Assembly: GCA_947311845.1 (NCBI GenBank)
Contig: CAMZMU010000116.1
Coordinates: 3,586,421-3,650,420 of the forward strand
DNA: 64,000 nt
DNA from: Poa pratensis
Taxonomy: Eukaryota > Streptophyta > Magnoliopsida > Poales > Poaceae
Reading direction: 5' to 3'
In this document: in pieces, positions 32,720-44,424 of the stretch
Layout: each line of letters starts with the position of its first letter
Position numbering within the stretch: position 1 is the stretch's first letter
Translations under genes and position numbers: made by a program
The notes under the pieces: model-generated
What the model saw: the letters and a program-made list of their open reading frames with translations, nothing else
What the model was told of the DNA's origin: nothing
Databases searched by the model: none

Positions 32720-35700
32720 ATGGCGGCGGCTCTCGGCCCGGCGGCCACGCTCCTCGGCAAGGTGTTCTCGATGCTGTCCGAAGCCCCGATGGCGGCGTAC
32801 GTGGACAGCCTCCAGCTCGGCCACAACTCCGAGCAGATCAAGGCCAAGCGACTACACACGCGAGGCCTACTGCAGATCTCGCAGGGGAGGGACGTGAGCA
32901 GTGTCTCTGCACTCATGGACCTGCTGGAGAACCTGAGTAGGAACGCCGACAAGGCAGAGGACTTGCTGGATGAGGTACATTACTTCCAGATCCATGACAA
33001 GCTCCATGGCACCAGCTACGCCACCACACAGGGCAATTTTATCCGTCATGGCCGCAATGCTCTCCGCCACACTGCCAGTAGCTGGGTCACGTGCTTTTCT
33101 TGTTCGTCTGCACAAAATGATTCTGATTCTGCTAGTGACAGTGATGATGATGATAAGTTACATTTCCACCCAGTGACCATGTCTAGGAAAATCAAGTCAG
33201 TGTTACAGGACATGCAGACCCAGTGTGATTCCGTCTCTGATTTGCTCGGCAGTATCCCAAACAGCAGCATGGCAGTCGCCCTACATAGGCCTCAGATTGG
33301 ATCCACAGTTCAGGATACACTGTATGGCAGGGGTGACATATTAGAGAAAACTATCAATCGTATCATCATCAGCTGCGAACAGACTGTTTCTGTTCTTCCC
33401 ATAGTTGGTCCAGGGGGTATTGGCAAGACAACTTTCACCCAACACCTCTATAATGATGCAAGGGCTAAAAATCACTTTGAAGTCAGGGTTTGGATATGTG
33501 TATCGACTGATTTCAATGTGCTTAAGCTCACCAAGGAGATCCTTGGTTGCATACCTGCAACTGAAGGAGAAGGAAGCAGCAATGTCGCAAATGGAACAAC
33601 CAATTTTGATCAGCTTCAGCTATCCATAGCGCACCGTTTCAAGTCCAAGAGGTTTCTAATTGTCTTGGATGATATATGGAAATGCCATAGTGAGGATCAG
33701 TGGAAAACCCTGCTAGCTCCGTTCACAAAGGGGGAAACCAAAGGAAGCATGGTACTTGTCACAACTCGATTCCCAAAGGTAGCAGGCATGGTGAAAACAG
33801 TTGATCCACTAGAACTGCAAGGTTTGAAGTCTAATGACTTCATCACATTCTTTGAAGCATGTATATTTGGTGATCACAAGCCTGACCATTATGAATATGA
33901 GTTAGCTGGTATTGCAGGAAAAATTGCAAAGAGGCTCAAGGGTTCCCCGCTAGCAGCCAAAACAGTTGGTAGACTATTGCAGAAGGACATTTCTCAGAAA
34001 CATTGGAATGGAGTTCTAGAAAAGCATGAGTGGCTAAAGCAAAAAAATGAATATGATATCATGTCATCTTTAAAAATTAGCTACGATTACCTCCCTTTTG
34101 ATCTGAAGAAATGCTTTTCATATTTTGGCCTTTTCCCTGAAGATCATCAGTTTGATAATTCAGAAATGAACCACTTCTTTGTTGCAATTGGCATCACAGA
34201 CTCTATTCACCAACATGACAGGAATTACTTGGAAGAACTAGTGCATAATGGTTTTCTGATGAAGGGTGCTGCTGCTGCTGATGATGGTCATGGATACTAT
34301 GTGTTGCATGATTTAATGCATGAGCTATCTCGGACTGTTTCTGCAGAAGAATGCCTCAATATAAGTGACTTAGGTTTCAGAGCCGCTGACATCCCAAAAT
34401 CTATTCGACATGTATCTATCACCATGGAAAATAGATATGATGGAAACTTTGAGGAAGAAATGTATAAACTAAGGGAGAGGATAGGCATTGCTAATATACG
34501 GACTTTGATGGTTTTTAGAACTTACACCAAGCTTTTCAAATATGTCTTTAAGGAAATAAATAGTCTGCGTGTCCTAGTTATAGAAGTCAATTCTTCAGTG
34601 TCTTTCCCACACAGGTTTTCAAAACTTATCCACCTCCAATACCTCAAAATCAGTTCACCTTTAGGTAATCCTGAAATGACTTTACCTAGTACACTATCAA
34701 GATTTTATAACTTGAAATTCTTGGACCTAGCTAATTGGTATGGTCGTTCTGATTTGCCTGAAGACTTTAGCCACCTTGAGAATTTACATGATTTTCGTGC
34801 TGATAATCTGCACTCCAATATCCGTAATGTTGGGAAAATCAAGCATCTACAGAGGCTAAAAGAATTCCATGTTAAGAAGGAGAGCATGGGATTTGAACTG
34901 AGAGAACTTGAGGCATTGACAGAGCTTGAAGATGAACTGATTATACGTGGTCTTGAACACGTGACAACCAAGGAGGAAGCTACCGCAGCCAAACTGGTGT
35001 TGAAAAAGAATCTGAATGGGTTGACATTAGTTTGGAACGGAGATCGAACAGATATAGATGCTGATATTCTTGATGCTCTTCAACCACATTCTAATCTTAG
35101 AGTACTTCGAATTGCAAATCATGGTGTTTCACTTTGGGACACAAATCAACCTCATATATATGGTGATATTCTTGAGGCTCTCCAACAAAACTTTAATCCT
35201 AGAGTATTTACAATTGCAAATCATGGTAGTAGCATTGGTCCTAGTTGGTTGTGTACTAACATCTGCTTAACAAGTTTAGAGACTCTCACTCTAGAAGGCG
35301 TATCTTGGAGCACCCTTCCACCTTTTGGGAAGCTACCAAATCTCAAGGTACTCATTTTGAAGAGAATTTCTGGAATGCGTCAGTTTCAATGTAGTGGTGC
35401 TCCAGGCAAATGTTTTATGAGCTTGAAGGAAGTTTGGTTGCATGGGATGCCAGAACTTGAAGAATGGCTTGTGGAACCGAATTGCCATTCCTATCCAAGT
35501 CTTGAAATGATTGAATGCATTGGTTGTCCCAATATCTGTTTGATGCCCTTCTCAGAGGTATCTTGCACCAATTTGTGCAAACTTAAAGTATCTGAGTGCC
35601 CCAAGTTGTCTCTGCCCTCCATGCCTTACACCTCCACACTGACAAATTTTGTTGTTGAAGAAGCCGGTTCAGAAAGGTTGACTTATGATGGAAAGAAATT

Positions 35701-36701
35701 GTTGGTTCGTGAGTATAGTGGTGCTTTGGCCTTCCACAATCTGGATAAAGTAGAAGATATGTCTTTAGTACGTGTATCACACATTTCTGTATTTGAGGTA
35801 ATGTCACATCTCGCGGAAACTTTGCCTTTCATTCTGCAAAGACCTGGTTCTTGTGCCTGTAGAGAACGGAGAGGGAATTCAGGAGGACAACTCATCGCTC
35901 CAGTCATTTAAAATTACAAGATGTGGCAAGTTGTTCTCTCGCTGGCCCCTGGGAGAAGCCGGAGGTGGAGCTCAGACCATCTACCCTTTCCCTGCTTCCG
36001 TGAGGGAACTTAATGTTTATCTAGAGAAAAGCTTGACGTCAATGGCTCTGCTCTCAAACCTCACGTCTCTCACCCATCTAACTCTAGATATGTGCAGTAA
36101 CTTAACAGTGGACGGATTCAATCCTCTCATCGCAGTCAACCTCAAATTACTGAAAGTTCTGGACTGCAACACCTTAGCAGCAGATCTGCTTTCAGAGGTG
36201 GCAAGGACCAAATTATTGCCTGCAGGTTACATCTCTAGATTGGAGGAACTCACTGTGGATGACATCTCTGGATTGCTTGTTGCTCCTATTTGCTACCTCC
36301 TCGCCCCGGCCCTCCACACACTCACATTCAGTTTTGATGAGAGGGTGGAAAGCTTCACAGAAGAGCAAGAGGAAGCGCTGCAGCTCCTCACCTCCCTCCA
36401 GATTCTAGAATTTTTCGGTTGCGAACGTCTGCAGTCCCTTCCTCAAGGGTTAGATCGCCTTTCTTCTCTCAAGGAGTTAAGTGTCGATCAGTGTCCGGAA
36501 ATCCAATCGTTGCCCAAGGAGGGCTTCCCCGTTTCACTGAGAAAACTATGGATAGATCCTACCACCACTGAGATAGACGAGCAAATTGAGAAAATCAAAA
36601 CAATTAACCCAGATCTATCTGTAAGCAAAGGTAACACTTCTCGCCTCCCTGTTTTTCCCCCTGAAGTCAGGCTCCTTCGCCATATATCTACCTCATCTTA
36701 A
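32720..36701 (+). CDS. CC-NB-LRR (NLR) immune receptor, copy 1
   Basis: Intracellular receptor of the CNL class that senses pathogen effectors. The frame is open from 32627 on TTG, but a splice acceptor (TTTTATTGCAG, ending 32652) lies inside, so the first ATG at 32720 (MAAALGPAATLL) is preferred. N-terminal helical domain with AEDLLDEVHYF, then an Asp/Ser-rich linker. NB-ARC by residue: P-loop VGPGGIGKTT about 229, kinase-2 LIVLDDIW about 312, RNBS-B GSMVLVTTR 342, GSPLA 408, RNBS-D CFSYFGLFPED 465, and LHD (usually MHD) 529. LRRs fill the rest. The frame ends at 35911, but LRR text resumes at 35865 in another frame. Joining 35797 to 35865 removes a 67-bp GT-AG intron and gives about 1,304 aa; a frameshift is the alternative. 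Confidence 0.9.
35798..35864 (+). other. Putative 67-bp intron (or frameshift site) in NLR copy 1
   Basis: GTAATG donor after a complete Glu codon and TGTAGAG acceptor give an in-frame join to AACGGAGAGG. The intervening bases are open in the upstream frame but do not look like LRR. Unspliced, the protein would end 46 bp further on, at 35911, losing the last ~280 residues. Confidence 0.5.
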
Positions 36702-39700
36702 CTTCTCGAATCTTGCAGACTAATATTGGAGTCCTCGCTCCGCAGTGGAAGGACGAGGGAGCGAGCAGTGGGCGCTGCCAGCTCAATTGAGGCAGATAGT
36801 GGTACGTAAGATTATCTGGGCTGAATACTAGACACAGCCCTAGGTCACGATCGATCGGAAATCGACCAACTGCTCGTTGTTGAGGTCGCCACGCAGCCGT
36901 AGGGAGCTCCTGCCGGCGGCGCAACCGCGCAAGGTCGTGGTGGCAGAGCAACTGAACCGGAGGCGGCGTTGGGGGCTCTTGATTTTGGCGGCGGGCGTCT
37001 TTGAATCGGAGACGGGGTTAGCAAGATGAAGTGAGGTTCGGAGCTGGAGTGGTCTGAAGTGAGGTTCCACTCCACCATTGTTGCAATCTTTTGTGCACAG
37101 AAATTGCCTCGTCGGCACACTAATCAACTGATTAGTACACTGAAAGCCGACTTCGTCTCCTTCATTTATATGATGATTATTTCATTCACAAGCCATTCCT
37201 GATTCATATGTTTCCTTGTCTACAAAAGTCTGACATACTAATCAAGCCTTATCTGGCTTACCTTTTTCTGACTATAATTCTTAATTTCGTTTACAGGCTT
37301 GCTTGGTAGCCTCTGCTTTGTCCCATACTGCAGCACCCTTCTGGAATGGCGTATTGCTTTGCTATAGCTTGCATAGAACAGCTGCATGCTAAATTTGAAT
37401 GATAAGGTGATACCAGATGGACCTAGAGGTGAATATCTATGCTATATTTGGAACTTGGGACAGCAGGTGCGAGATACAACCAACTCTTCACTCTGCAACG
37501 CTGGTAACTCTCTGACTATTCCAGTGTTATAAGCTTTTTGCTTGAAACATAATGTGCTTTTTTCTGTATTCCCCTATGCTTACTTTCTCATTGCTTCTAA
37601 ATTCTGACAAGGCACTCCAACAGTGTGTACGTAAGATGTGAATCCTTTCATCCATCTAAAGATGGCTACGTATTTCTGTCTCAACATGCAAGACATGTCA
37701 TATGTGGATCATGATTACATAGTCGATATTTCTCTGCGTGTCAATCTGCCGGTTAGTACATTCAGAACTAAATTTCTGATCCTTAATTTAGGATTGCATC
37801 CACAGTGTACAGCAACCACTTTGGCTTGCTTATTTATCTTCTCCCGCTTGTTTCTGTAGTTTATACTTAACCACCATGCTTCATGCAGTCTCGTGATTGA
37901 TGGTTAATGCCAGCACCGTTGCATCATGTTGCGTAACGCGTGTGCATTTTATTCGTCAGGTTTCTGTTCCCTATGCGGAAAAATGAGGTACTGGTCAAGA
38001 AGATTACCAAAACAGTTGGCATGAGGTGTTTTTCTTGTCTCCGGAACTGAGGTTGGAATCGTGGAATTATATGTCTGCTCTTTTTGTCATGAAGCAGCAG
38101 AACAGGACCTGCCAAAACAGTTGGCATCATTAACAGCGAAGAGGAGGTATTCTATTGTTATCCAAAAATCATTTTCTTTCCTTATCATGAAATCAAGTGC
38201 CTTTATTTCCTCTTACTTGAATCCATAGACAGGATGCCGCTTTGTAAACGGCTGTCCTTCAAGCACCTTATTGGTGGTGCATTCTTGTTACATAATGGTT
38301 CCCATTATGTTTGAACCTTGATAAAATTAGGCCTGATACTAAATTATTCTTGTAGGAACTAAGTGTTCATTTCAGTAGCAATGAGGATTATTATTTGGTC
38401 ACCTAATGGCTACCACCAAGTTTATGCTGGGACAGAGTCTCAAAGGTCGGCAGATCATTACTTCCTCTCCTTTCTCGATTTCCCTACTGTAACTCCGCTC
38501 CCATCTGGCATGATCATTCATGCGCGTTTGGCACTGACTGGTTTGATGCGACATGATCGTCCAGGTGTTCACCTACGGAGCAATTCACTCCTGGTACCAG
38601 TCGGCAGTTTGCAGAATATCAACATGATCACAACCGGCATGTCCTTGGTTCCTTGAGGGCTTTGTGGAGCGAATGTGATGCAGTATGCAGCACCGACCAA
38701 GCAGATCAGGGCGACTGTACATTTTCGGTTTTTTATTCGAAGATGGACGTGCCCAAAAGGTGCCGAGGTGCATCCTCTGGGGGGAAAGGAAGGCATGTGA
38801 AAGGCCTGATGCATATTCAGACATTTCTTGTTTCGCATGTATAAGAATAAGTAGAATTACTGTTTCTTCATAGCATATTACTCCAGCATAGATTCATTCT
38901 GTTTCGGATTAGCAGAAAACTCGATGTGTGACCATGATTCTGTTCCCATAATGGATTTGTTCAGTAATGATTCCGCTGTTGCCTGGCATGATTGTGGTCC
39001 GCGCATTTCCTGATTCTGAAACACATTCATGCCTCTCTCCCACTGCCCGTTTTCTCCAAGTGTTTGTGCTGCACGCCAACGATTAAACGATATCATGTCT
39101 TGTTGACCTCGATCGTATATATTGCTGTCTGTTAAGCATGCGAATTCAGTCAGATTTCCGTGTTTGGAAACTGATGTTGCGCTCGCCGGTCTCCATGCCT
39201 GTACAAGTACTGTTTCTGCGGTGGAGATGCTTGCAAAATCGTTCCATGTTTCTGCACTTGTTGCAGACAGTAAACGAGCCAGCTCATATGTGGTAGCCGA
39301 GGGAAGCAACAAGCAAGGTCCACTTCCTATCTGAATCATACTAGTATGTTTTACCAACCTCATGGAATAGGTAAGTAGGTTATTGCCAGAACTCTCAGCC
39401 CGTACACACCCACGCGGAGCACCACCATAAACAGCGACGGCCTTGTCCATGCCGCCCTTGGAGAGCCATGGCCTTCTTGACGATGGCCGTGTCCAAGAGG
39501 TCGACGTTGAGGTCCTCGAACTGTCGAACGTGACGGCTCCGGCAGCCACAGGTCGACGCCTTCAGCCAGAAACTCGCAGAGGTGTTCACGGTGTCCGCAA
39601 CTTGTCGAGTGTCGACGACTCGACGAGGTACACATCCTCCGTCCCGAACTGGCGGCCGATGTGGGGCTCGGTGAAGGCCACCCAGGAGTGGCTTACCTGT

Positions 39701-39800
39701 TTCGTCCCCTGTTTTATCCTCTGTTTCACCTTGCGTTCGCGCGGCCGACAGAGTTTGGAGGATCTGACATCAAGATCGGTTTGCTGGGATGAGTCTGGGC
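36702..39800 (+). other. 3' flank of NLR copy 1, no clear gene
   Basis: Probably contains 3' untranslated exons and introns of the NLR gene (acceptor-like TCTTGCAG near 36718) and unassigned sequence. A minus-strand 223-codon frame at 38878-39549 and neighbouring frames in other phases (for example FEDLNVDLLDTAIVKKAM near 39470) may be an old gene relic. I do not recognise it. Confidence 0.4.
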
Positions 39801-39818
39801 AAGGACTAGACACCGACG

Positions 39819-40115
39819 AGAACTTGCCTGTGGCAAGATGGTTAGAATGGTGGTTGTATCCCCAGCTCACCAGAGTTGAAATTCTAGATTTGATACTGAT
39901 GTTTCTCATTTAGGCGGAATATTCTTCCAGTGGGAGGCGACGTTCCCGTCGACAACGAGGCGCCTGTGGTGACTTCGTCAATCTCAAGACCCGACCGCCG
40001 GCTCAGTTTTCGGAGGTGCTCATAGGGGTAGGGTGTGCGTGTGTGCGTTCATAGAGGTGAGTGTGTGTACGTGTATGTGAGCGTCTGCGTTGTACTGTGT
40101 TTCTCAAAAAAAAAA
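39819..40115 (+). mobile_element. SINE, 297 bp, with 16-bp target duplication (copy 1)
   Basis: The tRNA-like head has an A-box-like TGGTTAGAATGG (about 39839-39850) and a B-box-like AGAGTTGAAATTCT (about 39872). The body has repeated GTGTGCG/GTGTGTAC wording and a poly(A) tail of 10. It is flanked by the perfect TSD GGACTAGACACCGACG at 39803-39818 and 40116-40131. The tail resembles the 3' end of Triticeae LINEs (recall). Confidence 0.8.
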
Positions 40116-40234
40116 GGACTAGACACCGACGGGATTTGTATCTTTTTTGCTACAACTATTCTGAGGATTTGCAAAATAGGAAGAAATATTGCATCATATG
40201 ATTTTTTTTTGTTGAGAAAGTGAGCCTTATATTC

Positions 40235-40945
40235 TTTTTTTTTAGAACTGTGGGGCAAAAGCTTTGCCCCAACCATTTATTAAGAAGAAGGTGTCCGGTT
40301 TATTAGTGGAAGAAACCGGACGAAAACCATACAACAAACACCAACAACACGGGAGGAGCCAACACAACCACAAAGGGCAACACCTAAAGCAAGCAACACC
40401 CAAAGCGACAACCCACTCTACCTAAGCAACGCAACCACATACTGACGACTATTCTAGGACCAAGCAGTTGTCGAATCTTTCCTTACTATTCCCTTCTTTC
40501 TTCGTTTGCCCCTGATAGTAACCGTACTGAGAGACTTCCCCACCTTTTTGATTACGTCCTCCGAAGCCTTCCCTGTCACGACGCAAGCAATGTCCTTGCC
40601 ATAACCAGGACTAGCCGCCTCTAAACAGGCGAGCAAGCCGCAAAGCTCTTTAGCAAAAAGGGCATCAGAGTTAGGAGCCAACTCTCTTCCACTGCCCACA
40701 CAAAGGGCGTGATAACACCCTGGGAGTGTCTTGATTTACAAGGTCGCATACAACATCAGTCATTTGGTTCAGCCAGATGCAGCTGCCAGCTGATCAGGCC
40801 AGTTTAGCCAGGCAATCTGCAACCCTTGCTCTCGCTTCTAACTGTATTGATTCTGATATCTCTGAAATTACTCAGCAGTGCTTTGGCCTCTTCAATCGTA
40901 TCCCACTGTTTCGATCAAAGCAGTCAACGCCGTGTAGAAAAGGAA
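40235..40945 (-). mobile_element. LINE 3' fragment with RNase H tail (copy 1)
   Basis: Minus strand, 5'-truncated. Residual RNase H-like text WDTIEEAKALLSNFRDIRI, then ARARVADCLAKLA after a frameshift, is the C-terminal pattern of plant LINE RNase H. It ends in poly(A), read as a T-run at 40235-40243. Just before the tail is a near-perfect hairpin, GGGGCAAA/TTTGCCCC at 40252-40259 and 40263-40270. The 5' boundary is approximate. Confidence 0.65.
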
Positions 40946-41221
40946 AATGAATTGGTTGTGTAATGAAATTATTCGGTAGCCATGGTCTATCCCACCAGCC
41001 ATTTACCCACTGTTTCTTAGGTTAACAAAAGCTATTTTATATCTATTATATACTTTTCTATCTCAAAATGCAAACTATTCACATAATCCATTCTTATAGC
41101 CAATAAGTTGTCCATATCATCCCCACTAATATTTTATAATTATAGTAGTATCAGAATGTTCCTTTTATAATTTTCAAAATTTTATAAATATGAAAACACT
41201 TCGAGAAAATCTCAATAAATT

Positions 41222-41462
41222 TTGACACGAACATATTCAAGTGTTCAACATTCGTGTAAAAAAAATCGGAGTGAAATGAAACTTTATGTGGTCTGTGCGA
41301 AAAAGATAAAATATGTGGGCGAAATGAGATATAAAATACATTTTCCAAACCACATATTTTGTCTTTTTTACACAGACAGTAGAAAATGTTATTTTCTTCC
41401 GAAATTTTGCACGCATGTTGAACACTTGTATACCAGAACGTGTGTATTTCTGGAACATTGCA
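41222..41462. mobile_element. Long imperfect palindrome, MITE-like (copy 1)
   Basis: The left arm from about 41230 (ATATTCAAGTGTTCAACATT) pairs with the right arm ending near 41437 (complement of GTATACAAGTGTTCAACATG). The arms extend about 90 bp each to meet near AAAATATGTGG (about 41310) and CCACATATTTTG (about 41350). AT-rich, no transposase. The transcript would fold into a long hairpin. Confidence 0.65.
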
Positions 41463-41712
41463 AATAATGAGTATTGTTTGGTTGTTTGTGCAAGCCTCAG
41501 TCAAACTTCCACTTTGGTCTCCTTGTCGTCTTCATTTGGATTCTTCGGCCGCCTCCTTCCGACCTTATTGGACTACTACTGTGCAAAGTAAGTAAGCAAA
41601 TTTGTCTTTCTTGACACTTCCAGAATTAAATTAATACTTATTTGGGGTGATTAGTTGGTCTCTAGATCTCCAAGATTATACTCTGCTGCTTAACCCTTCT
41701 ATCTTCTTTTTG

Positions 41713-41855
41713 TACACGAGCACGGCCATCATTGGCAGGGGCGGTCGTGCCAGTGGCGGTGTCGACGATGAGCGAGCTGTTTGGCACCAACAACTTTGGC
41801 ACGAACAACAAGATCCTGGTGTCCAACATCCCCGGCGGCTCCCCACTGACAAAAT
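41713..41855 (+). pseudogene. MFS (nodulin-like/NFD4-type) transporter gene scrap (copy 1)
   Basis: One frame reads LAGAVVPVAVSTMSELFGTN followed by FGTNNKILVSNIPGGSPL, close to the SELFG..NFG.N.....NIP.GS region of plant nodulin-like major facilitator proteins. No further exons were seen, so it is a fragment, perhaps carried by a transposon. Confidence 0.45.
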
Positions 41856-42158
41856 TGTTTGTTTTTCTCCCACATCTTATAATTACTAAGATCTGAGACT
41901 TCCGGGAGGGAGGACAACTAGCTAGCATGGCTGATTTGTTTCCTCACTATATCTCGACAGGTTTATTTATACTACCAATGTAAGCCTAGTTTCGATCATG
42001 GAAAGTGTATTGTTAAGTGTATGATGATTCAGTTTTGTCATGACCTTGTGTGTTCTCTTTTGAGAACGGCATGAGTGGTAAAAGGGGAAAACGTAGATGT
42101 GTGAACCCTTTTTTTCCTATGAAAAAACAAGGCTCCATTGACAACAATGAATCGACCA

Positions 42159-42177
42159 CTCATGCCACCACGTGTCA
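42159..42177 (+). other. 19-bp filler at the tandem duplication junction
   Basis: CTCATGCCACCACGTGTCA lies between the end of unit 1 and the start of unit 2 and is absent at both outer ends. With the preceding ACCA, its first eight bases form ACCACTCATGCC (42155-42166), the exact complement of GGCATGAGTGGT at 42068-42079 in the same unit. Confidence 0.85.
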
Positions 42178-42912
42178 GAAAGATCTAGATCGTCGACGAG
42201 GAAACCGAGCGTCGACTCCAAATTTTCCAAGATCGACCGAGTGTCAGAACCGTCACCCGAGGGACGATCACTTTCTCTCCAGTAGCCTTGTTACTCAAGG
42301 TATGACTACTCTTCCACTTCATTCAACCTTTTTTATGAAATGATTTACATGGATTCATTTTTGTGCTCATAATTTTTAGATGCTATTTTTATAATTTACA
42401 GTTCACTTGTTTGTTCTAGATAAATGCTGTTAGTTCAATTTTGCCATTAGTTCTTCGGTATAACATGAAATTTGACATGTCGTACTTACCCTTTATGCTT
42501 ATTATATATTGTGGATTTAGCATAAGCTAGACTTTTTTAATCGTGGCAGGGTCAACATTCAGAATCGGCAAACAAATAAAGTTAATTGAAACTTCTACTT
42601 TACATGAGTACCACTCTTTAACATTTTTCAAGCCTGTTTTATTTTTTCGAGAGTTTTCAGCTTGTGAATAAATGGGCCCTATTCGCAGCAGGCACACACG
42701 CACACGGGCCCAGCTGGCTGGTGAATCGTAGGTAGTATGTCGTGGAGGCCCATGTTTGTTCGTCGCCGACCAGAGCAGAGACGGAGGCGGCGGCGGCGGC
42801 GCTTCCCGGCGGCGGAGTGTTATACGAAGAGGCGAAGTTGGAGCCGAAGAGACTCTTCCACCCTGGGGTGAGTAATCTACGACCCTCGCATCTCTTGGCC
42901 TCGCTCGCCCTT
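42178..42912 (+). promoter_or_regulatory. Promoter and first leader exon of NLR copy 2
   Basis: Identical on reading to 30473-31207: GGCCCA-type motifs at about 42674-42750 and a GGC-rich leader exon ending before GTGAGT near 42868. Confidence 0.45.
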
Positions 42913-43337
42913 TTGCATCGATCACTGGCTACTGAATTTTCCACACTGAATCTTGTGGCAACCTGGCTAGATGGTGTTTCTATGGGATACAGAGCAGGTG
43001 CAGGTTCATCCCTTCCCGTGGGATACAGAGCAGCCCACTCACACTCTCAAGCCTACTGATCTTCAGAGCTGCAGAAGCTATGAAAATTCTGCTGTAATGA
43101 GCCACTGATGCCTGCACCTAGTTTGCATCGATCACTGGCTACTGAATTTTCGACTACCACATGTGATTCCAACACCAGTCTGAATCTTGTGGCAACTCAG
43201 GCGACCCGACGAGCTAGATGAAGAAGAGGTGCAGTATCACTCCTTCCATTGGGATCTATGGCAGCCCACTGCCCACCCGCACTCTCAAGTCTGAACTTCA
43301 GAGCAGGAGAAGCTCTGCAAAATCTGCTGTCATGTGG
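42913..43337 (+). repeat. Duplicated leader segment of NLR copy 2
   Basis: Same two ~210-bp repeats as in copy 1, at about 42914 and 43124, with the GTAAGT donor at 43338. Confidence 0.6.
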
Positions 43338-44424
43338 TAAGTCACTTGGTCATACTTTTTTTTCCTTCTCGAGAAACCACCATAATGGGCCACTGATCCT
43401 CATTTGAGGATGACCTTGGACAACCACTCTGTTTCCATTTGTTGTAATTCGTGGACAGTTTGAGAAAAAAGAGAGCCATCTTTTTGTAGAGCCATCTTCT
43501 GTGCCATGCTGAATTTCTAATCCATCATTACATTGCTCCTCTTTTTACCAAACCCTAGTGTGTTTATCCTTTTGTAGGATTCCTTTCCCTGTAAAAATGC
43601 TTGATGATCTCTTGCATGATTTTTGCCACTTGGCTGGAGATCAGAATTACCCCTGGTTCAGTCCAGTTGTACATGAACTGAGAGTTCAGACTTTGTTAAT
43701 CTGGATATCTTGTGTTGACCCTTTGAGTTGATCACCTGCAAGACAATGCCCAAATGTTACTGCAGTAAGCCTGAATGGCGCTCGAGTTCTAACATGTTTG
43801 ATACTTGACACTGTCAACATCAGAGGCAGATATATTCTTGGGCAGATCATTTTCGTTGGTATAGTGAGACAGATTGGAATAGCTAGTAAAAAATGCGGTT
43901 AGTAGTACCCTTGCAGTTTGCAGAGGTGTGTGTGCTGACCTGGTTAGAACCAGAATTTGAAGTAATTTTCCCTAAAAAGAAAAGAATTTGGCGCAATAAT
44001 TGTAATAGGGCATGTTTGGTTTTGCCCTATTTAACTGCTTATGTATCGAGACTCTTCCTTCTGGTTGCCGGGTCAACTCTTGCATCGATCCCTGGCTCTG
44101 AATTTTCAATTATGTTATGCTTCTCGCACAGGTTCCAACAGCAGATCTGAATCGCAGCCAAGTTGGAATTGTTTACACACAAGACACCCTTAACCATGTG
44201 CTCTACCCAGCTTAACTATTTCGTCCAGTACTTCTTCTCCACTGGATTTCTCGGCAGCTCGCCATCTCCAGGTAATCTTCTGGTTCTAGGAAAATATACC
44301 TGAAAGTAGTGAACTAGATTGATCCTCCAGCTTGATTGCTAGTAGATTTTATTGCAGGATCTGTTCCGCTGCTTCTTCTCCAAAACCCTGGCGCCAAACC
44401 ACCAACGGTTGCCCGGCGACGCGG

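Larger units (their letters stand above)
30473..42158 (+). repeat. Tandem duplication unit 1, 11,686 bp, with one NLR gene
   Basis: Matches 42178-53863 at a constant offset of 11,705 bp. All open frames in the two units have identical predicted proteins, and the homopolymers I compared (for example the A-run at 40106 and T-run at 40202) have equal length. The flanks differ: base 30472 and 42177 mismatch, as do 42159 and 53864. Orientation is direct. Confidence 0.95.

Noticed and set aside
36840..37127. Minus frames of 87-95 codons after the NLR (and the duplicate)
   Set aside because: GC-rich 3' flank; low-complexity Arg/Pro/Ser text with no domain.
38878..39549. 223-codon minus frame (and the duplicate at 50583-51254)
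   Set aside because: Possible relic, but no motif is recognisable and neighbouring similar text is in other frames; not called as a gene.
41222..41504. 117-codon minus frame and 81-codon plus frame as genes
   Set aside because: They are the two arms of the palindromic MITE read in opposite directions.
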